Shown here in pieces: positions 55,627 to 64,000 of a DNA stretch of 64,000 nucleotides. The DNA lies in NCBI GenBank assembly GCA_037501455.1, contig CM074862.1, forward strand, positions 57,381,501 to 57,445,500, in the 5' to 3' direction. The number at the start of each line of letters is the position of its first letter. Position 1 is the first letter of the stretch. A program made the position numbers and the translations under genes. The DNA is from Lantana camara. Taxonomy: Eukaryota > Streptophyta > Magnoliopsida > Lamiales > Verbenaceae. The notes below the pieces were generated by a model that saw only the letters and a program-made list of their open reading frames with translations, searched no databases and was not told where the DNA came from.

Positions 55627-58237
55627 TGTAACGCCCCGGTTTTTATTTATTAATATCTTATGTCCAAAATAATTTTATAAATTATATTTTTATAATACCT
55701 TCATGGAATTCATATTAAACTTATAATTTGTCTCATAACTTGGAAAATGTTTATTTCGTGCATTCATTACCGAAAATGATTTAATTGTCAACTTGGCCCT
55801 ATATGTCCATTCTTTTAAACTTAGGGACCAAATTGATTGAAAACCTTTGAGGACTAAAGTGATCACTTTCCAAACTTGATATCCTTAATTGATTAACTTA
55901 AATAACTCGGAGGGTTTAATTGCAAATATTACATATTTCCCAAATATCACGGTATATTGCATCTCCAAGCTTCTCATGATCATTTGCTTCCAAATTCACC
56001 AACATATCCATCCTTCTTGCTCTCGGTTCTTCATGTAGAAAGGGGGGAGAGGAGATTTCATCAAATCATCCAAGTTATTCAAGAAACTCCAAGCTTTTAA
56101 GCTCCAAATCTTCCATTTTCATCTTCTTCATCCATTTCCTTCATTCAAGGTGGGTATATGCTTGGTTTGTTGATTCTTGTTCAAGTATGGTTTAGCTAGG
56201 GTTTGAGGATTATATGCTAGATGAGTTAGTTGAAGTTGGAAACATGATTATGTGATTATTTCATGAATTATGGCATGAGTTATAGCTTGAATTCTTGAAT
56301 ATTTAGCTTGGATAACCAAGTGTGATCATGAGTGTGGAATCATGAATTCGTGATGATCTTGTGTGCTTTGAGTGTTTAAGTGCTAGAATATCATTTCTTG
56401 AACCTATATGCATTATATTTCCAGAAAATATATGCTTGTGATGATCAAAATGGATTTTGGGTGGCTTTGTTTGCATTCCCGTAGCCCTCCTCTGTTTTCC
56501 TCTGTTCTTCATGTTTGCAGAAACAGGGAACGGCCGTTCCCAGCCTCAAGGCATTATGGGAACGGACGTTCCCACCTTTTCAAATGATTTAGGCGGCCGA
56601 GCATGGGAACGGCCGTTCCCATTTTGGCCTTGTGCCGGAAGGGTCGTTCCCAGCTTCCGCGCGTTTTAAAGGGGGAAAACGTGGGTGCGTTTTTGGGAGG
56701 AATGGGAACGACCGTTCCCATTTACAAAGGCAAACCGGAACGGCCGTTCCCACCTCGCTGACAGAACAAATATGACTGCATAAAATTACATTTTTAGCCC
56801 CTCGATCCCACGACTTCTTTGACGCCGAATTGCTGTAATATGTGCTAATATGATGTGAAACAACATGTTATCATACCCCATTGCATTTTCGTGGTCATCT
56901 CGATACTTTTCCGCCGTTCGTCACATTTTGTGCATTTTAGGTCATGTCTCATGTATAAGTGTCGTGTTTGCACAGGTCACGAGGGTAGGGACGAGGAGCA
57001 AGCCCCGTAGGTCGTGCCTACTTGTCCTTTGTCGGTATAGGTGAGGTTTAATTGTTAGTTACATAGAACCCGTATACCCTTATGTGATATTTTGGCCAAA
57101 ATAGTATTTATGGTTATACTTTCTATAAATCATTGATCATTTCAAGCCAGGTTCAAGCAAGCAAGCAAGTCAGGTATTGTTTCATGCATGTTTAGGCGAG
57201 TAGCATGACGGTTACGTTTGGGCCCGAGGGTAGTGACTAGAGCCAACCGGGAAAGCAAGGGCTGACGGGTAACTCTGGCGCTATCCTCACCATGTTCGGG
57301 GTCACCCCTGAATCCACTAGGAGATTAGTGGAGGAAGGAGCTCCGGGCTTAGGGATTCATGTACCCTCTGCTCAATGAGATTGGATGTTGGGGCCTTGCA
57401 ATCCCTTCATCAAACCGGAGGAAAAAGGAGACTGGGGACGAGTCCGGCACCACGGATGCGCCTCGGGTTATTGCATGATTGCCATTTCATGAACGTGTTA
57501 TATGAGTACACTATCGCACGATTGCACGATAAGTGAATTGCATGATTACCTATTGACTATTAAACAAGCAAGCATGTTCATGTTCATTGGGAGATCGGTT
57601 GGAGACCGCCCTTACTCGCCGGGGCCATGTATTGATTGATTGCATGAAAACGAACAAGTACTTAACACTGGTAGTTGTAATCTCGGGCGAGTGTATGTTA
57701 TTGTGAACTTATATTACTTTTAATTATAAAACCTTACCCGAGGTTATAACTTGCATGTGATTGCGCTATATATATTTATGCCCCTCACTCAGTCTTCGGT
57801 AGACTGATACTTCACTTTTCAGGTACTTGAGAGCCGGTCGTGCTAGGCGGGAGTCTGGTCCAGTCTTGCATTGTCACGAGTCTATCAGTGTACCATCATG
57901 TATATATTTTACTACTTCTCATGTCATGTCTATTGTTATCACATTTTGAATACTTGATCATGTATGAGAGATGATAATGTATTGATAGTTAGTTTGGTAT
58001 CTATACGTATCTATCTGATAAATATGGTACCTATATGTATTTATAAGTTAATGCTTCCACTTTTAACTGTTATGTCTTGATTTTGTATTGCCTTGGGGTT
58101 TAGTCCCGCCTAGCTCGTCTTTTCTTTTCTTTGTCACCCGTTCGCTATAGGTTAGTTCATATACGGATTGTCCATTTCGTATGTGGATCGGCCTATAGTG
58201 CGGGGGTGTGGTACCTCCACGTGTCCGGGGTGCTACA
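55627..58237 (+). repeat. G4 LTR3 (3'-most)
   Basis: It starts TGTAACGCCCCGGTTT and ends GGGGTGCTACA before the GTTAA duplication. Private variants cluster in its right part (57547, a GGGGC insertion near 57620, and changes near 57930, 57966, 58046, 58060, 58161). The GCAA run has three units (57157-57168). The ORF 58131-58460 crosses into G3 and is not a gene. Confidence 0.95.
56526..56751 (+). repeat. Palindrome cluster in G4 LTR3
   Basis: Six dyads in the same order as in LTR1 and LTR2, including the perfect 20-bp ATGGGAACGGCCGTTCCCAT. Confidence 0.9.
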
Positions 58238-59399
58238 GTTAAAACATTTTCAACTGGAATCATGTTTATATCTATATCTAATTATAAAAGGATTTCTAAA
58301 CCTATCTATTATTCGATTTCCTATCTATATATATATATCAATATTATACATACTCCTCTTTATGAGGAAAATACCAATAAGTCGGAATCAGGATCTTATA
58401 CGGACATTGTATATTTCAGTCCTATTAATACTAAGAACTGATTCCCGACTAAGCAAGTAAATCATTATTATTTATCAAAATGGCCCCGGCGTGCAGCTGT
58501 GTCGAGCAATACTCGGAAGGTAACGGGTCAAGAGTAATGTTGGTGCCACAGACCGCCACCAACTCTTGGTAGTGGTTTAGCTGGAGGTTAGTTACTCCAC
58601 GCCAAGAGACTTACAAGGGAGACAACCTCCCTGGGAGAGATAGCTTCCTCCCACATATATACATATCGTCGGTAGGGTTTGCTCCCCTACTGACACTACG
58701 GTGTTGCGGAGTTATTATCATATTTAGTTTTATTAAAGTACTGGTGCCTTGATCAGCCCGGTACTGTTTTACAAATATTTTAAGGAGATTGGAGGGAGAC
58801 GCCTTACTTGCAGGCGGTACAAATCTTTTATTAAACGGTTCATCATTTATAAATAAACTCCAAATACCCCTATCCCGGTTTCTAACTTATGAACCGTATC
58901 ATATTTGCTATATCCTATTGCCATGATTTTATATATACATATATATCTATATATAACCATATATATATCTAAATCTAATACTTCCTTCACTTAGTCACTT
59001 TGACTAATACCTCGCCTGTTTTTAAATACATGATTTCAGGGAGCGAGGATAACGACACCTAGAGGTATCTTGAAGCTATAGGTGTCATATTTATTAGATC
59101 AGGCTTAGATTAAGAGCATTTAATCCTGATCATGTATATATTACTGATAAATTGCTCTTATACATTAACTCCGTACACTACACTATTTTATTACCCCCTT
59201 ACAATATCATGCACTTTTCTGTGTGTGTTATCACGTTGCTTGTTGCAAATTTTAAATTATTTCATTTTCCGCTGCATTTTACCCTACACTCTGCTTAAGT
59301 ACTATCTATACCGTTCGCCGTAGTATTTCTCGGGTGCTAGGTCTCACATCCACTCGAGGGTAGTACGGTGCGGGAGTTGTAGTGTTAGGGGGCTCTACA
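58238..59399 (+). repeat. G3 3' LTR, right part (after G4)
   Basis: After the second GTTAA, sequence resumes AAACATTTTCAACTGG and matches 34355-35509 closely. It ends GGGGGCTCTACA, followed by the CATTA duplication. The ORF at 59132-59323 is not a gene. Confidence 0.95.
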
Positions 59400-60689
59400 C
59401 ATTATATTTGAGTTGAGTTGTGAATTGTAGGATATTGCTACAACATCAAACCATGGTCAGTTTCTAAGATTACAACAACTTGTCAAGGGCTCTTCTTTCG
59501 GGTACTGATGAATGGAAGAAGGCCCCGGAGATTTAGAGAAACTTAGGTGTATGACAAAGCTATGTGTTGGGAGTTCAAGATCGAGATAGGGATTAAATCA
59601 TGAGTGATGTCGGGTATGGATAAAATAATGGTGTAGTGTGTGATGTCTATAACTCACTAGATAAAAACACGTACCTACACCACAAACGGAGTTGATCAAC
59701 CGGGACCAAGAGGCTCATTTAATTCGAGGGGAAAGAGAAGGAAATCCTGAAGACATCAAGATTCAAGGCTTTAATGTACGAGCAAGTGGGGAAATTACAA
59801 GATGTTCATTTGGGATCGAGTTAGTAGTACGAAGGATCATTAGGTATGAATGATTAGGGAAAAAGAATCTCGAAGGTGTTAAAGTCGAGGTTTGAGAAGC
59901 AAGCGAGCTAGGGTGATGATCGGAAAAAAAAAATAAAAAAAGGAAGTCTTCAAGGGAACTACATTACCAGAATTGAATGGCTAAACCAAAATGGTTAGGG
60001 TCGAGTTAAGATCGGAAGCTAAGCTCGAGGTAGAATATCTTAAAGTTAGAATAAGAAATCATGAAGAAAGAGATGAGTTGGGATACTTTGGATATTAAAA
60101 CAAAACTCGAATTAGGTTGGAGATCGACCAATTTTGGATTCATGAAGGTGACAAGTAGAGGAACCAAGCAATGATGTAATCCACATAAATATATGGGAAG
60201 TCAAGGTACTCAAATTGACATTCAAATTTGATAATCAGATCGAAGCGGAACAAGTGAGATCATGTAATCATGGAAGCCGAATTCATTAACCCTTATGAAC
60301 TCACGAAGAAGGAAATGAGCAGACTACAATCAAGGTGACGACTATGGTGGAAATCCTACAAGTTAGGATCAAAATTTAGGGAGACTAGAGAGTCCGATTT
60401 CGTGAATGTGAAAGGATTGGGGTTTAATGACAATTTTGGATTTTGGGGTCTCACAAGAGGTGCAAGGAAATAGAAAGGAACTTGGAAATTAGTATTTAGG
60501 AGGATTGGGGTATCAAAATGATCGGGTATAGAAGATTTGAATTAAACAACAAACACGGATCTTGGAAGTATGGATGGATGCAAGAAGAATTAAGGATGTT
60601 AGAAGACCGTGGGTAAGCAAGAACTGGTCGATGAACTCGAGGTTAAAGGATCAAATTATCAAGATAAAAGCTTCCTTCTTCGGTGAACG

Positions 60690-60862
60690 GTACTTCCATT
60701 CATAGCACGTGCATCATCCATCGTACTAAATTATTTTAATTTCGTTGTGTACATTTAATTGAAATAATTTCCTAAGGGTGTTACATACTTTAATTGTTGA
60801 AAATATGTGACATGCATCGAGCATTCTTACCCAACATGCATAGCTTAGTGTTTTCTTAATAG
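60690..60862 (+). other. Candidate 173-nt intron in G5
   Basis: Donor-like AACG|GTACTTCCATTCATAGCACGTGC at 60690; acceptor-like TAGTGTTTTCTTAATAG ending at 60862. Its length and motif match the candidates in G1 (167 nt) and G4 (176 nt). Confidence 0.5.
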
Positions 60863-62092
60863 GAGCCTTCTCTACTCCGCTCATCGCATACCATTCCAAA
60901 ACGAGTCCAATTTTGATCAAGAAAGGAAAGGAATCTTGGGTTGCAAAGTAGACTAGGGTGCAATGGAAGTTTTGAAGATGTTGGGAATTAGGGTTAAAGA
61001 AATGATGGACCAAGTTCAACGAGCCAAGGTGGAAACTAAGGGGGAGAGTACGATCAAGAAATAAACTCAAGCTTCTAATTGTGTCAAGAGAATTACTTCT
61101 AGCAGGAACAACGGAGATGCAAGTTTTAACAAGTTACGGGATTTTACAAAAAGCAATACGGAATAAGTCGGAAAACTTTAGCATTCGATGAATTTTAAGA
61201 TCGAGGACATTAGAACCCAAAGCATGAAGAGGAAAAGTTATGCTCCAAGCGATAAGAGATGTTTAAGACTTAAATCGTTAAGACCGGCCGAAGAATGATC
61301 GATGGTTAGAGAAACAATACCATTAATTTCTTGTTGTGGGACAAGGATGAACTCAATCTTCCAAGGATTTTAAAGATAGAGTTTTACATGACGTGTCTTA
61401 GATACCTACGATGACGGAGCTGTGAAGGAACTAGAAGAAATGGTCAAGAGGATATCGGGTAAAGGAAAGGTCAATCAGATCATCATATTTCGCGATGAAA
61501 AAGTGAGAGTCAGTTCAACCGAGCCTTTAAGATGAGATTACTTACGGATATGTCAACCGTTTTCCGTGATAAAATGAGGACACCGTAAGAGTTGGACATC
61601 ATAATTCGAACTCATGGAAGAATGACTCAAACAACCGAGGATACCAAATGTGACTCGTTAGGAAAACGAGTTGATTGGATTGAGGCCAAGAGAACACTTA
61701 AGAATTGGAAGGGGCAAAGTAGAAGAGAAGAAAAAAGGAATCGAGACCGAGTTAGTTGAAAGATGGTATGGATTGAGGACCGGGCGTGTGCTTGAGGATA
61801 GAAAATAGGGAGTTAGGAAACAAGTCAACCGTGGGTTAATGCATTGACGCGGGAAAGAGAGGATCATCATCAATTTTATTACTACGGTGAACGATACACC
61901 AAACATTCATAGCATATACATACATGAAACCTTAATTTGAACAATTTCATGATACTATGTGTGCTTTGATCGCTTGTGCGTTAGCTGCTCTTATATGAAT
62001 GATACTTGATTTACTTGATATTTCGTACCTGTCTCTTGTGTTATATACATGTTTGTTTATTTATCTTTTCACTTGGTTTGTTGTGTCGTTGT

Positions 62093-62167
62093 TGAGAGAT
62101 GGGGCTCTCTCATTGTTATTGAGAGACGGGGTTTTCTCTTTGTTGTTCGAAAGACGGGTTTCTTTCG
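62093..62167 (+). repeat. Array of three hairpins in G5
   Basis: TGAGAGA-TGGGGC-TCTCTCA (62093-62112), a weaker AGAGA...TCTCT with an ACGGGG loop (62122-62139), and CGAAAGA-CGGGTT-TCTTTCG (62148-62167). Loop type and place before the 3' LTR are as in G4; flanking sequence is not alignable by eye. Confidence 0.8.
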
Positions 62168-62354
62168 TTGCCTGCTACCTGTTTAGACTTTCGGGTGCTT
62201 CGGTTTCGGGGAGTTAAGGGTCGTGACTTAACGACAACTGAAGACCCCCTTGTTGCTTGAAGACCTTTTCCAAACTAATTCCTGTCGGGGAGTTACTAAC
62301 CCGCATGGGATGAAGATGGGAAAGTTTACACAGAGTCTAGAACTCGAGACAGTA

Positions 62355-62389
62355 GACCTGGGGACCAGGTCCTCTTAAGGGGGAGAGGT
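62355..62389 (+). promoter_or_regulatory. G5 pre-PPT hairpin and polypurine tract
   Basis: GACCTGG-GGA-CCAGGTC (62355-62371), then CTTAAGGGGGAGAGGT before TGTAACG. Confidence 0.85.
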
Positions 62390-63027
62390 TGTAACGTTTC
62401 CGACTTTTCAGCCATACAGGTATGACGTCACGAGTACGTTTAGACTGAGTGTTATGTCGTTTAATTATGTTTTAATTGCTAAGTGATTATTTAATTAAAT
62501 AATTTCTTGAAGTAATTGCTATTATGTGACCTATATGACTTAAGTGATTATGTTACTTAAACTTGTTTTTAATTTGTTTTCTTGTTAATTGAATGTTTTA
62601 TTTTGATTATGTACTTACTTGATATTATATGAAATCCTTAAACTCAATCGAATTTTGATTTGGACCTTAATTGTTCCCTTATTAAATCTCGGGACCCTGC
62701 TGGAACACTTAAATTGTTGAGGGATTTTTTGGCAATTTTTCTCCCTTTTCCTTCCTTATTGCACGATATGTATGTATATACATACACGCCCTCTTTTCTT
62801 CTTCATTTTTCTTAAACAAGAGCAAGAAACCCTCCATCCTCTCCCTCTCCAATTTGATCCAACCATGAAGCAAGAAAGCAAGATTCCAAGCTCCTTTCTT
62901 CTCCCTCAAGTTCAAGCTTCAAGCTTACCATCTTCCTTCTTCTCTTCTCCTCTCTATTCCAAGGTATATGTGATACGAACTCCATGTACTTGCCGTGAAA
63001 CCCTATACCAATACTTGGAGTTCTTGA
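62390..63027 (+). repeat. G5 3' LTR, first ~640 bp
   Basis: It starts TGTAACGTTTCCGAC. A purine/pyrimidine-rich leader and a donor-like AAG|GTATAT near 62962 mirror the other LTRs here. Typical LTR sequence stops near 63027, where another element seems to begin. ORFs at 62709-62915 (minus) and 62772-63053 lack domains. Confidence 0.65.
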
Positions 63028-63670
63028 TGTTCGATCGTCCGCTTCAAGGTTAAAATAGAGGAGTGTGACCCGTTTGCTATAATGAGCAAGGAACCAACAC
63101 TATCAGATTTGAATTATAGGAGTGTGACCCGTTTGCTATAATGAGCAAGGAACCAGCACTATCAGATTTGAATTATAGGAGTGTGACCCGTTTGCTATAA
63201 TGAGCAAGGAACCAACACTATCAGATTTGAATTATAGGAGTGTGACCCGTTTGCTATATTGAGCAAAGAACCAACACTATCAGATTGTAAGTAACGCACC
63301 CCGTCGACTATAAGGAGTCGAGAAATAACGTTATCCGGTGGAGGTTTGAAACTCCGGTGTCGTTCAACTAAGAACTTGTGAGTATAACTCACTTGAATCA
63401 CAATTCATTCATTTTTTTGACTGAATATTTCGAACTACAAGACTGGAATATAAAGATGCATGCATGGGAATTCTAAGAGACAATTCAGAATTCAAAGAGA
63501 CAAGCTAATCCTGTCACTTTTCTTGTAGGTTGAATAAAATGGGCTTAACCTAATCTAAATGCATGCAAAATAAATAAAAAGATGGCCCAAAGTATAATAT
63601 AATAGTTCTGGGCCAAATTACAATAAACTTAACATAATTTGGGCTTAAAATTCTATCACTAAGACATTGA
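63028..63670 (-). mobile_element. G6: probable LTR of a minus-strand Ty3/Gypsy element
   Basis: Read on the minus strand, the sequence follows the C-terminal tail of a Gypsy polyprotein (63714-63926). It contains leader-like blocks (AAGTGAGTTATACTCACAAG, GTTGAACGACACCGGAGTTT) and could end in GATCGAACA at 63028. The LTR start near 63670 is a guess; no second LTR is inside the window. Confidence 0.45.
63059..63310 (-). repeat. 59-bp minisatellite, about 3.9 clear units plus one diverged unit
   Basis: Units start at 63059, 63118, 63177 and 63236 (+ strand AGGAGTGTGACCCGTTTGCT...). They are nearly identical. The following CACCCCGTCGACTATAAGGAG segment (about 63296-63340) looks like a fifth, diverged unit. 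This is probably local amplification at the end of the G6 LTR. Confidence 0.85.
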
Positions 63671-63713
63671 AACAAGGTGGATTGGGTCCAGCTGAATACT
63701 TGTCTTCTTGGAG

Positions 63714-63926
63714 CTAATCTTGAGTTATTTGGATCAAAAGAGATTGAACTTCTTCTTGCATTCTTTTGGACCGTGACCTTGTGATAGGTCCAACATAACT
63801 TGGTTCATCTTGAGTTGTGATCATATCATCATTTGGACCAAAGTGTGGCCTTGTTGGACCAAAGTGTGGCCTTGTCTTATGATTCACATCATCCTGATTC
63901 CTATCAAACCCGCACCCCCATTTCAC
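63714..63926 (-). pseudogene. G6: C-terminal tail of a Gypsy polyprotein (fragment)
   Basis: The 70-codon minus-strand frame ends EPSYVGPITRSRSKRMQEEV...ITQD. A GPITR-S/A-R-x-KR-x2-E motif close to the stop is common at the C-terminal tail of plant Gypsy polyproteins. A 13-residue-spaced duplication (RPHFGPTRPHFGP) matches an 18-bp DNA repeat. Upstream coding sequence should lie beyond 64000. The ATG is arbitrary because this is the inside of a longer frame. Sequence from 63927 to the window end shows no clear ORF. Confidence 0.5.
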
Positions 63927-64000
63927 GCTGGAGAGACAAGGAATGACACCCCTGTGTCAAAAGCATGCAGCAGTTACAGAAGCAGCGCAAGAATGAACAA

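Larger units (their letters stand above)
43471..58237 (+). mobile_element. G4: tandem LTR-internal-LTR-internal-LTR array of a gag-type element
   Basis: TGTAACGCCCCG starts at 43471, 49549 and 55627, an exact 6078-bp period. LTRs are 2614, 2614 and 2611 bp; the two internal parts are 3464 bp each. GTTAA flanks the whole array (43466-43470, 58238-58242) and nothing separates the copies, so this was one insertion that later became a tandem. Each internal part has a PBS, one ORF with two zinc knuckles, a hairpin array and a polypurine tract, but no pol. Variants along the middle LTR show how the array arose (see findings). By eye LTR1 and LTR3 differ at about 22 positions and the two internal parts at about 13. 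Confidence 0.95.
32170..59399 (+). mobile_element. G3: Tekay/Del-like Ty3/Gypsy chromovirus, 3' LTR split by G4
   Basis: The element runs from TGTAACAGCC to GGCTCTACA with perfect CATTA duplications (32165-32169 and 59400-59404). Without G4 the LTRs are 3340 and 3341 bp and differ by a few tens of positions, about one percent by eye. The internal part is 5.8 kb: PBS, an extra ORF, then gag-protease-RT-RNase H-integrase-chromodomain in one frame broken only by four stop codons. The integrase C-terminus and terminal chromodomain point to the Tekay (Del) lineage. It could have been a pol donor for gag-only elements, but their LTRs do not resemble it closely. Confidence 0.95.
59400..62389 (+). 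mobile_element. G5 internal region (gag-type element, degenerate)
   Basis: This continues 32133-32169. An acceptor-like GTGAATTGTAG ends at 59430 and the next bases (GATATTGCTACAACATCAAACC) parallel G4 at 46455. Two purine-rich, frame-broken stretches (59431-60689 and 60863-61893) are joined by a candidate 173-nt intron with the shared motif. A decayed second donor (AACG|ATACACC) is at 61894. No zinc knuckle, RT or integrase could be read. A hairpin array, a pre-PPT hairpin and a purine tract lead into an LTR start at 62390. ORFs at 60726-61070 and 61658-61906 are on the minus strand and unsupported. Confidence 0.65.

Noticed and set aside
43471..58237. Assembly artefact (false duplication) as the cause of the 6078-bp repeat
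   Set aside because: The copies differ by scattered substitutions and indels. The middle LTR has a recombinant variant pattern that a simple duplicated contig would not create. Long reads would still be the final proof.
43471..58237. Two independent insertions, or template switching before insertion, as the origin of the G4 tandem
   Set aside because: A single outer GTTAA duplication with none between units argues against separate insertions. LTR2 having LTR3-like and LTR1-like halves, with divergence between the outer LTRs, fits crossing-over after insertion better than a tandem made by reverse transcription.
62772..63053. 93-codon ORF with a Pro/Ser-rich start as a possible host gene
   Set aside because: It lies in the LTR leader of G5, the counterpart of leaders in the other LTRs, and has no domain.
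1..64000. tRNA genes suggested by repeated TGGTATCAGAGC strings
   Set aside because: These are primer-binding sites next to LTR ends; no cloverleaf can be formed around them.

Overview
The window is plant nuclear DNA (very probably a flowering plant; I cannot place it further) made almost entirely of nested LTR retrotransposons. I see no host gene, rRNA, tRNA or CRISPR array. The evidence is the Ty3/Gypsy chromovirus and Ty1/Copia polyproteins, long TG...CA LTRs, tRNA-Met-type primer-binding sites (TGGTATCAGAGC), polypurine tracts, 5-bp target duplications, and a TRIM element. Names G1-G6, C1 and T1 are mine.

Layout. 1-2202, 2203-2672 and 2673-2906 are stacked 3' parts of old Gypsy LTRs (A, B, C). 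G1 (2907-22377; LTRs about 3.2 kb; gag remnant, no pol) sits in C. Its 3' LTR is split by C1, a young 10.1-kb Copia element (11304-21421; TSD CTCCC; LTRs differing by about 5 substitutions and one 15-bp indel). C resumes at 22378 and ends at a deletion junction near 22577, where G2 begins (to 32132; LTRs about 3.4 kb; gag remnant, no pol; 5' LTR cut at its start and carrying the 467-bp TRIM T1, TSD CCCCT). G5, an older gag-type element, is seen at 32133-32169 and again at 59400-63027. G3, a Tekay/Del-like chromovirus (32170-59399; TSD CATTA), splits it. G3 keeps one uninterrupted gag-pol reading frame apart from four nonsense codons, plus an extra ORF upstream of gag. Its 3' LTR is split by G4 (43471-58237; TSD GTTAA), a tandem LTR-internal-LTR-internal-LTR array with an exact 6078-bp period. 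The right edge holds part of a minus-strand Gypsy element (G6) with a 59-bp minisatellite.

The main results concern structure that recurs across elements of different sequence. (1) The middle LTR of G4 is a chimera: its left part carries the variants of LTR3 and its right part those of LTR1, the expected scar of unequal LTR-LTR crossing-over. (2) Just upstream of the 3' LTR, G4 and G5 carry arrays of small hairpins with a constant CGGGG-type loop and compensating stem changes. (3) G1-G5 all have a hairpin directly before the polypurine tract, with stems that differ by compensating changes. (4) G1, G2 and G4 LTRs carry clusters of short GC-centred palindromes at a similar LTR position but with different sequences. 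(5) G1-G4 and C1 have a splice-donor-like site early in the transcript (in C1 near the LTR end) and an acceptor-like site just before the first ORF, so a leader intron would remove the PBS; G1, G2, G4 and G5 also share a donor-proximal motif around CACGTGCATCA that defines candidate introns of about 100-180 nt. G1, G2, G4 and G5 look like gag-only, non-autonomous elements (TR-GAG/LARD-like) that would need pol in trans.

All counts are by eye; no alignment or database search was run.
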